From positions 1 to 26,086 of the IMG/VR virus record IMGVR_UViG_3300024262_000210: 26,086 nt of DNA; one strand, given 5' to 3'. This DNA comes from a virus. The notes under the pieces were generated by a model. It had not been told where the DNA came from. It did not search any database and saw nothing but the letters and a program-made list of their open reading frames with translations. Position numbers and translations under genes: made by a program. Shown one piece after another: positions 6,706-13,271 of the stretch; within the stretch, counting starts at the first letter, position 1; each line of letters starts with the position of its first letter.

Positions 6706-6951
6706 TTATTTTGTAATACCAAACAAAAAATTAAGCGAAACACCTGTTTCATTCTTAATTATCATTATTTCTTTTATCCTTAATTTACCTTCTTCCAACC
6801 CTTTGCTCCATTGTGTAATGTACCATCCTGCCGTTTTAGGATTCATTTCAGGTAATACTTTAGCACCCAATGAAGTTTGTGTCATCTTGATTGTTTCAGC
6901 ACTTTTATTGTCATTAAAATACTTGATTGATTCTTTAATCTTTAATCCCAT
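6706..6951 (-). CDS. Small XRE/Cro-like helix-turn-helix protein
   Basis: I choose the ATG at 6951 (81 residues). An upstream in-frame TTG at 6975 would add eight residues but overlaps the previous gene more deeply; the ATG leaves a 17-base overlap. The C-terminal half has XRE-type spacing: TQTSLGAKVLPEMNPKT, then WYITQWSKG, then IKEIMIIKNETGVSLNFLFG. The ending resembles the LdyLlG end of XRE domains. It may be a Cro-like regulator of early genes, and the twin operator upstream of the early operon is a candidate target. The fold is inferred from pattern only and no database match was possible. Confidence 0.6.
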   Translation of the reverse strand: MGLKIKESIKYFNDNKSAETIKMTQTSLGAKVLPEMNPKTAGWYITQWSKGLEEGKLRIKEIMIIKNETGVSLNFLFGITK

Positions 6952-7270
6952 TTTTTTGTTTTTTTGGTTGTTCAATTACTTCCTTTACTAAAGGTTTATT
7001 TGCTAATTTTTTAGTGAATTCACTACTTAATTTATGGTTGGTTAATTTATGATCTGATAATCTTCTAAAATGATGTATTCCATATCCTGCTTCTTTACCA
7101 CCAACCCAATAAAAACCTGCAAGAACTTCTTCAAACAAAAGACCACCCAAATATGAAAAGCCTCTTATTGTAAATATTTCATCTATTTTAGGAAAATAAA
7201 GAACAGTTAAATTATAGTTTATGTTTTCTTCAAATTTTTTAACACAAATCACTTTTTCACCTTTTTTCAT
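6935..7270 (-). CDS. Hypothetical early protein, SH3-like beta N-terminal part
   Basis: A 111-residue protein of unknown function. Residues 1-72 look like a small beta barrel: GEKVICVKKFE, PKIDEIFTIRGFSY, LLFEEVLAGF, then a GYGIHHFRRL end. Similar KOW/SH3-like modules occur in small phage early proteins. The C-terminal ~35 residues are Lys-rich and probably flexible. It overlaps the upstream 67-residue gene by 4 bases (ATGA-type coupling) and the downstream XRE-like gene by 17. Confidence 0.7.
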   Translation of the reverse strand: MKKGEKVICVKKFEENINYNLTVLYFPKIDEIFTIRGFSYLGGLLFEEVLAGFYWVGGKEAGYGIHHFRRLSDHKLTNHKLSSEFTKKLANKPLVKEVIEQPKKQKNGIKD

Positions 7271-7470
7271 TTATTTGATGTTTTACGATTAACAATTAAA
7301 TCATAGAAATCCCATAAACGACTATTCATTTCATTTAATTCATAATCATTTTCAAATTTTCTAATTGATTCCTTTACTACTTCTTTTTCTTGATCTGTTG
7401 AATACTCAACTTTTAGAATGTTCAGTTTTATTTGGTTATATTCTGAATCTATGTCATCACTCATTCCCAT
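7267..7470 (-). CDS. Hypothetical small acidic early protein
   Basis: A 67-residue, probably all-helical protein (QIKLNILKVEYSTDQEKEVV, then RKFENDYELNEMNSRLWDFY). No recognised motif. Real-gene evidence is its snug fit: it overlaps its upstream neighbour by 10 bases and its downstream neighbour by 4. A second ATG two codons in (MGMSDD) is an alternative start. Confidence 0.65.
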   Translation of the reverse strand: MGMSDDIDSEYNQIKLNILKVEYSTDQEKEVVKESIRKFENDYELNEMNSRLWDFYDLIVNRKTSNK

Positions 7471-7643
7471 ATTATATCGTTATTGATTAATTCTATTTTA
7501 ATTAAAGCGTTCATTTCCCTATACATTTTTAAGGCTCTGTTAAATTGTCTTAAACGGTTTGTATTCCAACCAAAGAATAAACATATTTCTTCAATACCTT
7601 CTATGTGTTCTGATAGTATCATCTTTGTATTTTTTAACCCCAT
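7461..7643 (-). CDS. Hypothetical small protein with possible helix-turn-helix
   Basis: A 60-residue protein. Residues 14-46 (EGIEEICLFFGWNTNRLRQF, then NRALKMYREM) have the helix, turn, helix, wing-like pattern of small phage DNA-binding modules. This is a weak pattern call. It overlaps the upstream DUF3560 gene and the downstream 67-residue gene by 10 bases each, which supports it as a true gene of the early operon. Confidence 0.6.
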   Translation of the reverse strand: MGLKNTKMILSEHIEGIEEICLFFGWNTNRLRQFNRALKMYREMNALIKIELINNDIIWE

Positions 7644-8275
7644 AGTCTTTTAGCAAGATCCATGTTCTTTTTCATTTCGTTTAAATTTTTCTTTGCGTAT
7701 GTTAGGGAGTATGAATGTTCTTTCTTTATCTCTCCACTTTTCAATCCTTCATGTTTCATTTCAGCTCTCACTAATTCAAATTCGTAATACTCTAAACTTT
7801 CAGGCATTGAAAGGTTTATTGTTTTAGCTTTATCTTCCCAATAAGCAACCCTGCTTTCGTATTCTTCTGCTTTTTTTGAAAATTCAACTGACTTACTCAT
7901 ATTATTATTAGCTTGTTCAAATAGTTTCCGATGTCGTTTTTCACTATGATGTCCTATTTTAATTGGCTCACCCAAACTCAAAAAATCACTATCCTTATTT
8001 GATGCTTTCCAATAGTCTGTGCTTTTCTTTTCGGCATTTAAAGAAGCACTTTCAAGTTTTTTAGCTTTCCGTTTTGCAAATTCCTGAGAATTAAAACCAT
8101 CAGATCGAACTATTGAATAAAACCAATAGTCATCTTTTTGTCCTATAAAGTTGAAAACAACACACTCATGTTCTTTTCCGTATTTAGTAGTTAATATAAT
8201 TGTTTCTCCACTTTTTTGCCGTTCTGTACATTTAGCAATAAAAACATTTGGAGCAAATTTTTTGTAAGTATTCAT
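7634..8275 (-). CDS. DUF3560 domain protein
   Basis: A 213-residue early protein. The segment LGEPIKIGHHSEKRHRKLFE (101-120), followed by a Lys/Glu-rich helix with paired aromatic residues (EEYESRVAYWEDKA, 137-150), is characteristic of DUF3560 proteins, which are common on phages and other mobile elements. The N-terminal ~70 residues look like a beta domain (GETIILTTKYGKEHECVVFNF). Biochemical function is unknown. The conserved GHHSEKRH stretch could bind metal or nucleic acid, but that is speculation. The gene follows the 89-residue gene by 13 bases and overlaps the next by 10. Confidence 0.75.
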   Translation of the reverse strand: MNTYKKFAPNVFIAKCTERQKSGETIILTTKYGKEHECVVFNFIGQKDDYWFYSIVRSDGFNSQEFAKRKAKKLESASLNAEKKSTDYWKASNKDSDFLSLGEPIKIGHHSEKRHRKLFEQANNNMSKSVEFSKKAEEYESRVAYWEDKAKTINLSMPESLEYYEFELVRAEMKHEGLKSGEIKKEHSYSLTYAKKNLNEMKKNMDLAKRLWG

Positions 8276-8288
8276 AGTTATTTAAGTT

Positions 8289-8558
8289 TTAAATGTATAA
8301 TTGATTATTATGAATTAATTCATTAACAAGGTCACTGTTTTCATCATTGAATTGCTCCAGTTGTTCATCATTCAATTCAGTTCCATCTTGAAAACTTGCT
8401 GAACTAATAAAGGCATCACAAAAATCAGGGAAGTCCTTCATATCAATTCCTTCTATTTCAATTGAACTTTCATCAATTGTTGCTATGTCAATTTTCTTTT
8501 TTAGTAGGTGGTCAAGTTGTTTAACTTGTTTGTCCATTAGTTTAAATATTTTTTCCAT
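8289..8558 (-). CDS. Hypothetical acidic early protein
   Basis: An 89-residue, strongly acidic protein. A Lys-rich N-terminal helix (FKLMDKQVKQLDHLLKKK) is followed by an acidic part (GIDMKDFPDFCDAFI, then GTELNDEQLEQFNDENSDLV). I have an impression of similar short acidic proteins in phage early regions, but no function. The ATG at 8558 lies in a TAGAGAAATG block that also contains the stop codon of the upstream 47-residue gene, so the two are tightly coupled. Confidence 0.7.
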   Translation of the reverse strand: MEKIFKLMDKQVKQLDHLLKKKIDIATIDESSIEIEGIDMKDFPDFCDAFISSASFQDGTELNDEQLEQFNDENSDLVNELIHNNQLYI

Positions 8559-8562
8559 TTCT

Positions 8563-8706
8563 CTATTTTTTATGATTAATATTAATTGATATTTCTGTGA
8601 ATTGATTTTTCTTTTTTTCTTCTAACTTCTTTGCCCACATTTCTTTGTGTCCTTTGTAAAAGTTCTCTCGATATGCTTCAAAGAAGATGTCTAATTGTTT
8701 ACTCAT
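8563..8706 (-). CDS. Hypothetical 47-residue basic protein
   Basis: A complete short frame from ATG 8706 to TAG 8563 fills the gap between two early genes: four bases after its upstream neighbour stops and ending four bases before the next ATG. It reads MSKQLDIFFEAYRENFYKGH, then KEMWAKKLEEKKKNQFTEI and a short tail. It is lysine-rich, with an amphipathic N-terminal helix and aromatic residues spaced along it. No family recognised. Position and composition make a real gene likely. Confidence 0.7.
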   Translation of the reverse strand: MSKQLDIFFEAYRENFYKGHKEMWAKKLEEKKKNQFTEISININHKK

Positions 8707-8710
8707 CTTT

Positions 8711-9025
8711 TTAATGGTTTTCTACATCAAAAGATTGAACCTTGTTTTCAATTTCCTGCTTTAATTCAATCATTAATTTTGGTGAAATACTTATTTCTTC
8801 ACTGTCTTCATCATAAATGTTTTGAATACTTATTGAAACTGTATCAACAAAATAAATTATTCTGTCTTCATCTTCTGTTCCTGATTCGTCTTTTGAATCA
8901 AAAACAACATCAATCATTCCATTAATCGTTGCTGTTAATGTATCAAATAATTTTACCTGAACATCTTCAAATTCATAAGTGGTTTCTGACTGGTTTAAGT
9001 TTAATCTAAAGTTAATTAATTCCAT
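8711..9025 (-). CDS. Hypothetical acidic protein, first gene of the early operon
   Basis: A 104-residue acidic protein with beta-like alternation (MELINFRLNLNQSETTYEF, and IIYFVDTVSISIQNI) and a C-terminal helix (SPKLMIELKQEIENKVQSF). No known family or motif seen. It is the first gene behind the operator-bearing promoter at 9058-9087, so it should be the earliest made protein of this unit; such genes often act on the host, but nothing in the sequence proves it. Its start is in a TAGAGAAATG block, about 25 bases from the predicted transcription start. Confidence 0.7.
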   Translation of the reverse strand: MELINFRLNLNQSETTYEFEDVQVKLFDTLTATINGMIDVVFDSKDESGTEDEDRIIYFVDTVSISIQNIYDEDSEEISISPKLMIELKQEIENKVQSFDVENH

Positions 9026-9032
9026 TTCTCTA
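9023..9032 (-). promoter_or_regulatory. TAGAGAAATG start block (best-placed copy; others listed)
   Basis: The same ten bases span the start codons at 90-99, 4266-4275, 5180-5189, 6667-6676, 8556-8565 and 9023-9032, usually preceded by A/T-rich AATTAAAA-like sequence. AGAGAA directly abuts ATG, too close for a Shine-Dalgarno pairing. It is probably a phage-specific translation start or early-gene signal. A further copy lies on the plus strand at 9171-9180. Confidence 0.6.
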
Positions 9033-9057
9033 AAGTTTTATTGTTAAAATTATAATA

Positions 9058-9087
9058 CAAATATACACTTTGTTTTGTTATTACAAA
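9058..9087 (-). promoter_or_regulatory. Early promoter, Bacteroidetes type
   Basis: Minus-strand -7 element TATATTTG (9058-9065) with TTTG (9084-9087) 18 bases upstream, matching the Bacteroidetes pattern. It lies just after the late terminator and before the first early gene, so it should drive the early operon from 9025 downward. The TTTG element is part of an operator-like repeat. Confidence 0.65.
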
Positions 9088-9120
9088 ACTTTTAATGAAT
9101 TTATTTTTTGTTATTACAAA
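9074..9120. promoter_or_regulatory. Twin operator-like sites TTTGT-N4-ACAAA
   Basis: The 14-base sequence TTTGTTATTACAAA (plus strand) occurs identically at 9074-9087 and 9107-9120. Each has inverted arms TTTGT/ACAAA. The copies are 33 bases apart, about three helical turns, and the proximal one covers the -33 element. This is the layout of a repressor or activator binding region; the binding protein is not identified. Confidence 0.55.
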
Positions 9121-9121
9121 T

Positions 9122-9154
9122 AAAAAACCCCTAAATCAGAAGAAATAGGGGTTT
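9122..9154 (-). terminator. Intrinsic terminator of the late/lysis unit
   Basis: Arms 9125-9133 (AAACCCCTA) and 9146-9154 (TAGGGGTTT) form a nine-base-pair stem with a 12-base loop. On the minus strand it is followed by a run of six T residues. No T-run exists on the plus side, so it acts on transcription coming from the lysis genes. Confidence 0.85.
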
Positions 9155-9215
9155 AAACAAATAAACATTTTAGAGAAATGATAGATATTTGAACTTCAAA
9201 TGTAGTAAATTTTAT

Positions 9216-9767
9216 TTACTTCTTAATGAATATACGATAAGCAAAGAATAATACAACTGCTAATACTATCCACCACCAAAAACGACCAAAACCATTTAAC
9301 ACTTGTTCCCAAATAGTCAGTTGAATAGGCTTAATAATTTTAACAGGCGTTTTAATCTGTTTTAAGAGCCTTTCAGGTGGTTTGGTTACAGAATACCCAA
9401 TGTTGCCATTTACGTTGTAGAAAAGGAACGTGTACCCATCTACGTAGTGTGCAATAGTATCTTCAAAAGGAAAGTATTCAAATATCTTTTCCCTTACTAA
9501 TTGTCGTATTGTATCATTCTTTATTTCATACAACCAGGATGTGTCACGTTTGATTGTTATAAAGCTGTCAATTTGAACCTTTGGAATGTCAATTGTAACT
9601 GTGTCGATTATTGTGTCTGTCTGAATTAGTTCAGGACACTTTTTTAAAACCCTTTCAAGTTTTCTGTTGCACCTGTTCTTTTTCCTTAAATCCTTATTTA
9701 TAAATGGATTGCATGACACCATTAAAAGCGTCAATAAAATAACCGTACTAATTTTTAATAACCGCAT
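9216..9767 (-). CDS. Unimolecular spanin candidate (lipoprotein plus C-terminal membrane helix)
   Basis: A 183-residue protein with an N-terminal lipoprotein signal (MRLLKISTVILLTLLMVSC; acylated Cys19) and one C-terminal membrane helix at about 164-181 (WWWIVLAVVLFFAYRIF) ending in KK. An outer-membrane lipid anchor at one end and an inner-membrane helix at the other, joined by a ~140-residue periplasmic linker, is the architecture of u-spanins (T1 gp11 type). These fuse inner and outer membranes in the last lysis step. The linker has many Ile/Val/Thr strands (DTIIDTVTIDIPKVQIDSF), like other u-spanins. It is the last lysis gene, after the holin and a 41-residue membrane protein, and just before the terminator. 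Topology is read directly; function is inferred. Confidence 0.75.
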   Translation of the reverse strand: MRLLKISTVILLTLLMVSCNPFINKDLRKKNRCNRKLERVLKKCPELIQTDTIIDTVTIDIPKVQIDSFITIKRDTSWLYEIKNDTIRQLVREKIFEYFPFEDTIAHYVDGYTFLFYNVNGNIGYSVTKPPERLLKQIKTPVKIIKPIQLTIWEQVLNGFGRFWWWIVLAVVLFFAYRIFIKK

Positions 9768-9873
9768 ACACTATAATTATAATTATTATTCCGACTATCC
9801 AAAGACAACCATTTCCGACCTTATCAATGGTTTTACTTATTTCTTTGAAATCTTCTTCAATCTGTGTTTTCAT
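9748..9873 (-). CDS. 41-residue single-helix membrane protein in the lysis cassette
   Basis: A complete short frame from ATG 9873 to TAG 9748. It overlaps the holin-candidate gene by 17 bases and the spanin start by 20. An amphipathic charged N-terminal half (MKTQIEEDFKEISKTIDKVG) precedes one strongly hydrophobic helix with six consecutive isoleucines, ending AVIKN. A single membrane segment with a soluble flank inside a lysis cassette suits an antiholin, a second holin or a holin regulator. It has no known family that I can name. The overlaps on both sides argue strongly that it is translated. Confidence 0.7.
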   Translation of the reverse strand: MKTQIEEDFKEISKTIDKVGNGCLWIVGIIIIIIVYAVIKN

Positions 9874-10093
9874 TGCCCTTTTTATTAAACATTTTACTAA
9901 CTGATGTCAAACCTAACAATGTACATCCTGCAATTAACATCGAATTAAACAAGTTTTCATTAGAAGTGTAAAATTTCAATCCATCCAGTATAAAGGAAAG
10001 GCAAACCAAAATCATAATGATTAAACCCCATAACTTCTTTGATGAAAATTTACCATCTTTTTCTTCCCTAAGTTGATCATTCCAAAATCCCAT
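9857..10093 (-). CDS. Holin candidate, two membrane helices
   Basis: A 78-residue protein with two hydrophobic helices (about 21-38, LWGLIIMILVCLSFILDG, and 49-67, FNSMLIAGCTLLGLTSVSK), short charged ends and a cytoplasm-type tail (KKGNENTD). Size and topology are those of class II holins, which open the inner membrane at the time of lysis. It follows the DUF5675 gene by four bases and overlaps the 41-residue membrane gene. The N-terminus (WNDQLREEKDGKFSSKK) resembles small membrane proteins often found in Bacteroidetes phage lysis regions. Confidence 0.7.
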   Translation of the reverse strand: MGFWNDQLREEKDGKFSSKKLWGLIIMILVCLSFILDGLKFYTSNENLFNSMLIAGCTLLGLTSVSKMFNKKGNENTD

Positions 10094-10097
10094 AATT

Positions 10098-10538
10098 TTA
10101 AAGTTGAATTATTTTTAAGATAAATGTATCAGGCAATGCATCATACATCTTTTTTAAAGTTGCTTTACTATTGGTAACATCTATCAATCCATCCTTGTCA
10201 ATATCTAAATGCTTTTCACCAACTCCAATACATCCTAAAAGTTGTCTTGAATAGTTCGCATTGTGGATTAAAATATAATCACGATTAGGAACGTCAAGAA
10301 TATGGAAATGATCTTTGTATTTAGCGCTGTGTCTTTTTACAACAGTATAAATTCCATTAGGTATTGCATCATCTCTTTTTGCATTACAATCAACTTCCAA
10401 TTCAACTGTTTTACACACAAATAATGGTTTTATACTTTCACCATAATACTTAAAATCACCAATGGTTTGTGTTTTATTGCTTGGTTCTCTACTTAATAAA
10501 GCAGCATAATCACGTTCAATCCTTTCTTTATCATCCAT
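10098..10538 (-). CDS. DUF5675 protein, candidate lysis enzyme
   Basis: A 146-residue protein with the DUF5675 pattern: FVCKTVELEVDCN (40-52), AIPNGIYTVVKRHS (58-71), DVPNRDYILIHNANY (82-96) and LLGCIGVG (100-107), then DIDKDGLIDVTNS. The paired H92 and C103 around the IHNANY...GCIGVG core resemble a cysteine/histidine active site, and the family is often seen beside phage holins. This suggests a peptidoglycan-acting enzyme, although the activity is not established as far as I know. No other endolysin candidate (lysozyme, amidase) is visible here, which strengthens the case. It lies three bases after the 112-residue gene. Confidence 0.75.
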   Translation of the reverse strand: MDDKERIERDYAALLSREPSNKTQTIGDFKYYGESIKPLFVCKTVELEVDCNAKRDDAIPNGIYTVVKRHSAKYKDHFHILDVPNRDYILIHNANYSRQLLGCIGVGEKHLDIDKDGLIDVTNSKATLKKMYDALPDTFILKIIQL

Positions 10539-10541
10539 AAC

Positions 10542-10880
10542 CTATCCGATTAATTCAGTAAATCCATCACCAAGAACAGCATCAATACATTCTTGCATAA
10601 ATGTTCCAACCAAAACACCTGCTCCTGCAGCATCATTTAAATCAGTCCATTCTTGATCAGTACATTGCTTCACTAACTTAAAAGTTTTAAATTGATCTAT
10701 CTCCGGAACATTCTTTTTACCATTATCAAACGCTGTTTCCGTTAAATAAATAGGACATACAAATACAACTTGTTTTGTACTAACTATTTGTTGTGGGTTA
10801 TTACATACTGCTAATGATCCACTTGCAACCAATCCACCATCAGGACGATTTAGTTGTTTATTGATTTTTACTTTTGGCAT
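10542..10880 (-). CDS. Hypothetical protein between tail fibre and lysis genes
   Basis: A 112-residue protein of unknown function. The N-terminus (MPKVKINKQLNRPDGGLVAS) and a beta-like middle (QVVFVCPIYLTETAF) suggest a small beta domain; a helix-rich end follows (EWTDLNDAAGAGVLVGTF). Being inside the late operon it is probably virion-associated, but no family is recognised. Three cysteines are present without a metal-binding spacing. Confidence 0.65.
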   Translation of the reverse strand: MPKVKINKQLNRPDGGLVASGSLAVCNNPQQIVSTKQVVFVCPIYLTETAFDNGKKNVPEIDQFKTFKLVKQCTDQEWTDLNDAAGAGVLVGTFMQECIDAVLGDGFTELIG

Positions 10881-10884
10881 AACT

Positions 10885-11067
10885 TTATATTTTAGGTGTT
10901 AATTTATTTACTTTTTCAGACAATTCTAAATATTCAGACATCGTTTTTCTATGACTTAATCTTGATTCATCTTTTTGTGTTGATGACAATTCATTTCCAA
11001 TTGTTGTTATTGTCAAATCAATTGCTGTTTTTAACAATGTAATTTCTCTTTTATTTAATTCTTTCAT
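10885..11067 (-). CDS. Hypothetical 60-residue helical protein
   Basis: A short protein that is probably two helices (KREITLLKTAIDLTITTIGN and KTMSEYLELSEKVNKL) joined by a charged turn. No family recognised. The start has a TAGAGATG variant of the early block. It lies between the 407-residue fibre gene and the 112-residue gene; a weak promoter element is found just upstream. Confidence 0.55.
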   Translation of the reverse strand: MKELNKREITLLKTAIDLTITTIGNELSSTQKDESRLSHRKTMSEYLELSEKVNKLTPKI

Positions 11068-11088
11068 CTCTATATGTTTTTTAGTTCA

Positions 11089-11096
11089 TACAAATG
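11089..11096 (-). promoter_or_regulatory. Weak candidate -7 promoter element before the lysis genes
   Basis: TACATTTG on the minus strand fits TAnnTTTG and lies in the only gap (38 bases) between the fibre gene and the 60-residue gene. There is no convincing TTTG about 19 bases upstream, so this may be chance. Confidence 0.3.
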
Positions 11097-11105
11097 TAAA
11101 TATTT

Positions 11106-12329
11106 TTAAGGAACTAATGTTCTAGCTGTTACAATACCACCGCTTATTGTCAATGTAGCAACATCACCTGTTCCACCACCTGCAAAAGTTAAAACCTCTG
11201 TTATTCCATTAAGACCATTAAAATTGAATCCTGTGTCTGCCCTCACCTTCGCAAAACTATGTACTTTTTCCAATGGTGTACCACCAAATCCACATCTGTT
11301 TGTTCCTGCATCAGCAAAGAAATTCTTTGCATCGGTTTGTGATCTTAGTGTGAAATCACCACTTGCTAATTGGCTGAAATTATGTTCAAAACTATGATCC
11401 ATTTTTAACCTCCAGTTCCAAGTGTCTGCAAATGCTGCTCCACCTGATTTGATAGAGAACTGTAATACTGCTGCACTTTGTGAGAATGATTGAAGTCTTA
11501 AACATTCTGTTGCATCTGCTACCCTATTATGTATGTTTAATATTGATGGCCCTGCTCCATTCGTATGTTCACCTTGATTTGATATTGTTGTCCTTCCTAA
11601 TGCTCCTGTTGAATTCTCAGTCATTATTGCATTATTGATTGTCATTGCTGCATAATGACCTACTGCTGCAACACTTCTTGGTTGAACATAAATTGAGGCA
11701 TATCCTTCTTCATCACCATCGTCACTTTTAAAAGCAAATTTTAATAATGCATTATCCGTCACCAAGCTATTTCCTGCTACTGGCTCTGAAAGAATTGAAA
11801 AAGATCCTGCTGATTGTCCAATACTTGCAGTCACTAAACTTCCTGGAACTGGAACTGTACCTGCTTGACCAAGTGCGACACTTGTTGGGTTAACATAAAA
11901 CACACCATTATTAACACTTACTATTTCATCATTAGCATTAAACCATTCACCACTTATTGTATTCAAACTTATCATTCCTGATCCTGTTCCAACATCCATT
12001 CCAAATCTACCACGTTCTGCACCAAGATAATCACTAACTAAAAAAGCATAGTCGCTTATTTCATCAGTAGTTTTTACAATAACATCTCCACCCAAATGTA
12101 TTAATTCATTTGTTGAGTGTGTAACAGTTCTTATTCCTGCTAATGTTCCATCTACATTATAAATGTTGTTTATATTCAAATTTAGATAAGCAAGAAGTTC
12201 ACTTACTTTAATTTTTTTACTTACATCGTAACCACCAACTCCATCTTCATTAGAAAAATCTAAATAATCTAATGATTTTATTGGGTTTGATATTGCTGTT
12301 GCTGTGTAACCTGATATTTTTTCAGCCAT
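11106..12329 (-). CDS. Tail fibre-like protein
   Basis: A 407-residue beta-rich protein. The N-terminus (SLDYLDFSNEDGVGGYDVSK, then KIKVSELLAYLN) has the form of attachment regions of phage fibres in this phylum. The body is repetitive in Thr, Ser, Gly and Asn with few charges, as in trimeric fibre shafts. The C-terminus (GGGTGDVATLTISGGIVTAR) looks like a short beta tip. No enzymatic motif is visible. Its place after the tail-tip genes suits a receptor-contacting appendage. Confidence 0.6.
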   Translation of the reverse strand: MAEKISGYTATAISNPIKSLDYLDFSNEDGVGGYDVSKKIKVSELLAYLNLNINNIYNVDGTLAGIRTVTHSTNELIHLGGDVIVKTTDEISDYAFLVSDYLGAERGRFGMDVGTGSGMISLNTISGEWFNANDEIVSVNNGVFYVNPTSVALGQAGTVPVPGSLVTASIGQSAGSFSILSEPVAGNSLVTDNALLKFAFKSDDGDEEGYASIYVQPRSVAAVGHYAAMTINNAIMTENSTGALGRTTISNQGEHTNGAGPSILNIHNRVADATECLRLQSFSQSAAVLQFSIKSGGAAFADTWNWRLKMDHSFEHNFSQLASGDFTLRSQTDAKNFFADAGTNRCGFGGTPLEKVHSFAKVRADTGFNFNGLNGITEVLTFAGGGTGDVATLTISGGIVTARTLVP

Positions 12330-12341
12330 AATTTCTAATTT

Positions 12342-13271
12342 TTAAAAGTTTCTTTTTGTAAATATTGTTTTATCATCTGTGAATTTAATGTTGTATCTTC
12401 TTTTTGGCGTTCCACTTATTACAGGCTTTTCAATTTCTTGCATAAATACAGGAATCCTTCTCCAAATTGATTCAGCTTTTACGGTGTAATCTGTAACTAA
12501 TATCTCATTCGCTAATAATTTATTGTAAATTAAAACCTCAACAACTTCCCACGAAATTAACCTTGTATTCAAAGACCATTCACGTGCCATTTTTGACTTA
12601 TTCTGAACCTTCTTATGTGTACTCGTTTCATATTCTGTTGTTTCATATATCGGTGACGGATTTCCAAACTGACCAGGAAGCCTTAAAGATTGATACCAAT
12701 TTAAACCAGTGAAATCAAATTGACTTCCAAAGATGTTTCCATTCTGTGTTGATTCAACACGAACTGTTCCATTTGCTTGTACATCTGAATAAATCATTAA
12801 TCTGAAAACTCTACTTTCAAACGTTGTCGCATTTCCTATTATATTCAAATTGGCAACAACAGTATAATTTCCTGCACCAAAAGCATTAAAAACAGATAAC
12901 CAATCTAACAAGTAACCAACATACAATTGTTGTTCTGCACTCCCTGAAGGAAAACCATTAAAAAACGTTCCATAAGTGTTGTTATTTAAATCAGCAACTT
13001 TCACATTGTCTTTATGAAGTTCAATTGTAACTGTATCAACTGCAACAAACCTTTTGAAAAGAAATTCGTTTTGATCGTTTTTCCAATAATCAGTCGGATT
13101 TGAAGGACTTGCAAATGTATATTCAACATATTCACACGTAATAAAATCACAAATACAAATATCATTTGTTTCTGATGTTGGAACTTCAGGTAAAGATGGA
13201 CCAAGTAATTTTCCTGCATTACCACTTGTATAAATATATGGTACTGTGTTTGGTTGTTGTTCTATTATCAT
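12342..13271 (-). CDS. Tail-tip associated structural protein
   Basis: A 309-residue protein of unknown fold. A Cys cluster near the N-terminus (ICICDFITCEY, about 38-48) could bind metal or form disulphides. The rest is mixed beta with aromatic residues (NEFLFKRFVAVDTVTIELHK; QSLRLPGQFG). It overlaps the upstream 816-residue gene by four bases, so the products are probably made in step and may form one complex. Structural role is inferred from location. Confidence 0.6.
   Translation of the reverse strand: MIIEQQPNTVPYIYTSGNAGKLLGPSLPEVPTSETNDICICDFITCEYVEYTFASPSNPTDYWKNDQNEFLFKRFVAVDTVTIELHKDNVKVADLNNNTYGTFFNGFPSGSAEQQLYVGYLLDWLSVFNAFGAGNYTVVANLNIIGNATTFESRVFRLMIYSDVQANGTVRVESTQNGNIFGSQFDFTGLNWYQSLRLPGQFGNPSPIYETTEYETSTHKKVQNKSKMAREWSLNTRLISWEVVEVLIYNKLLANEILVTDYTVKAESIWRRIPVFMQEIEKPVISGTPKRRYNIKFTDDKTIFTKRNF

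Noticed and set aside
6951-6975. Upstream TTG start for the XRE-like gene
   Set aside because: The ATG at 6951 gives a smaller overlap with the preceding gene and leaves the predicted domain intact; the eight added residues are a Lys/Asn stretch.
9204-9220. Seven-base-pair perfect hairpin AGTAAAT-TTT-ATTTACT at the end of the spanin gene
   Set aside because: All but two of its pairs are A-T and no T-run follows; the strong G-C hairpin 50 bases on explains termination.
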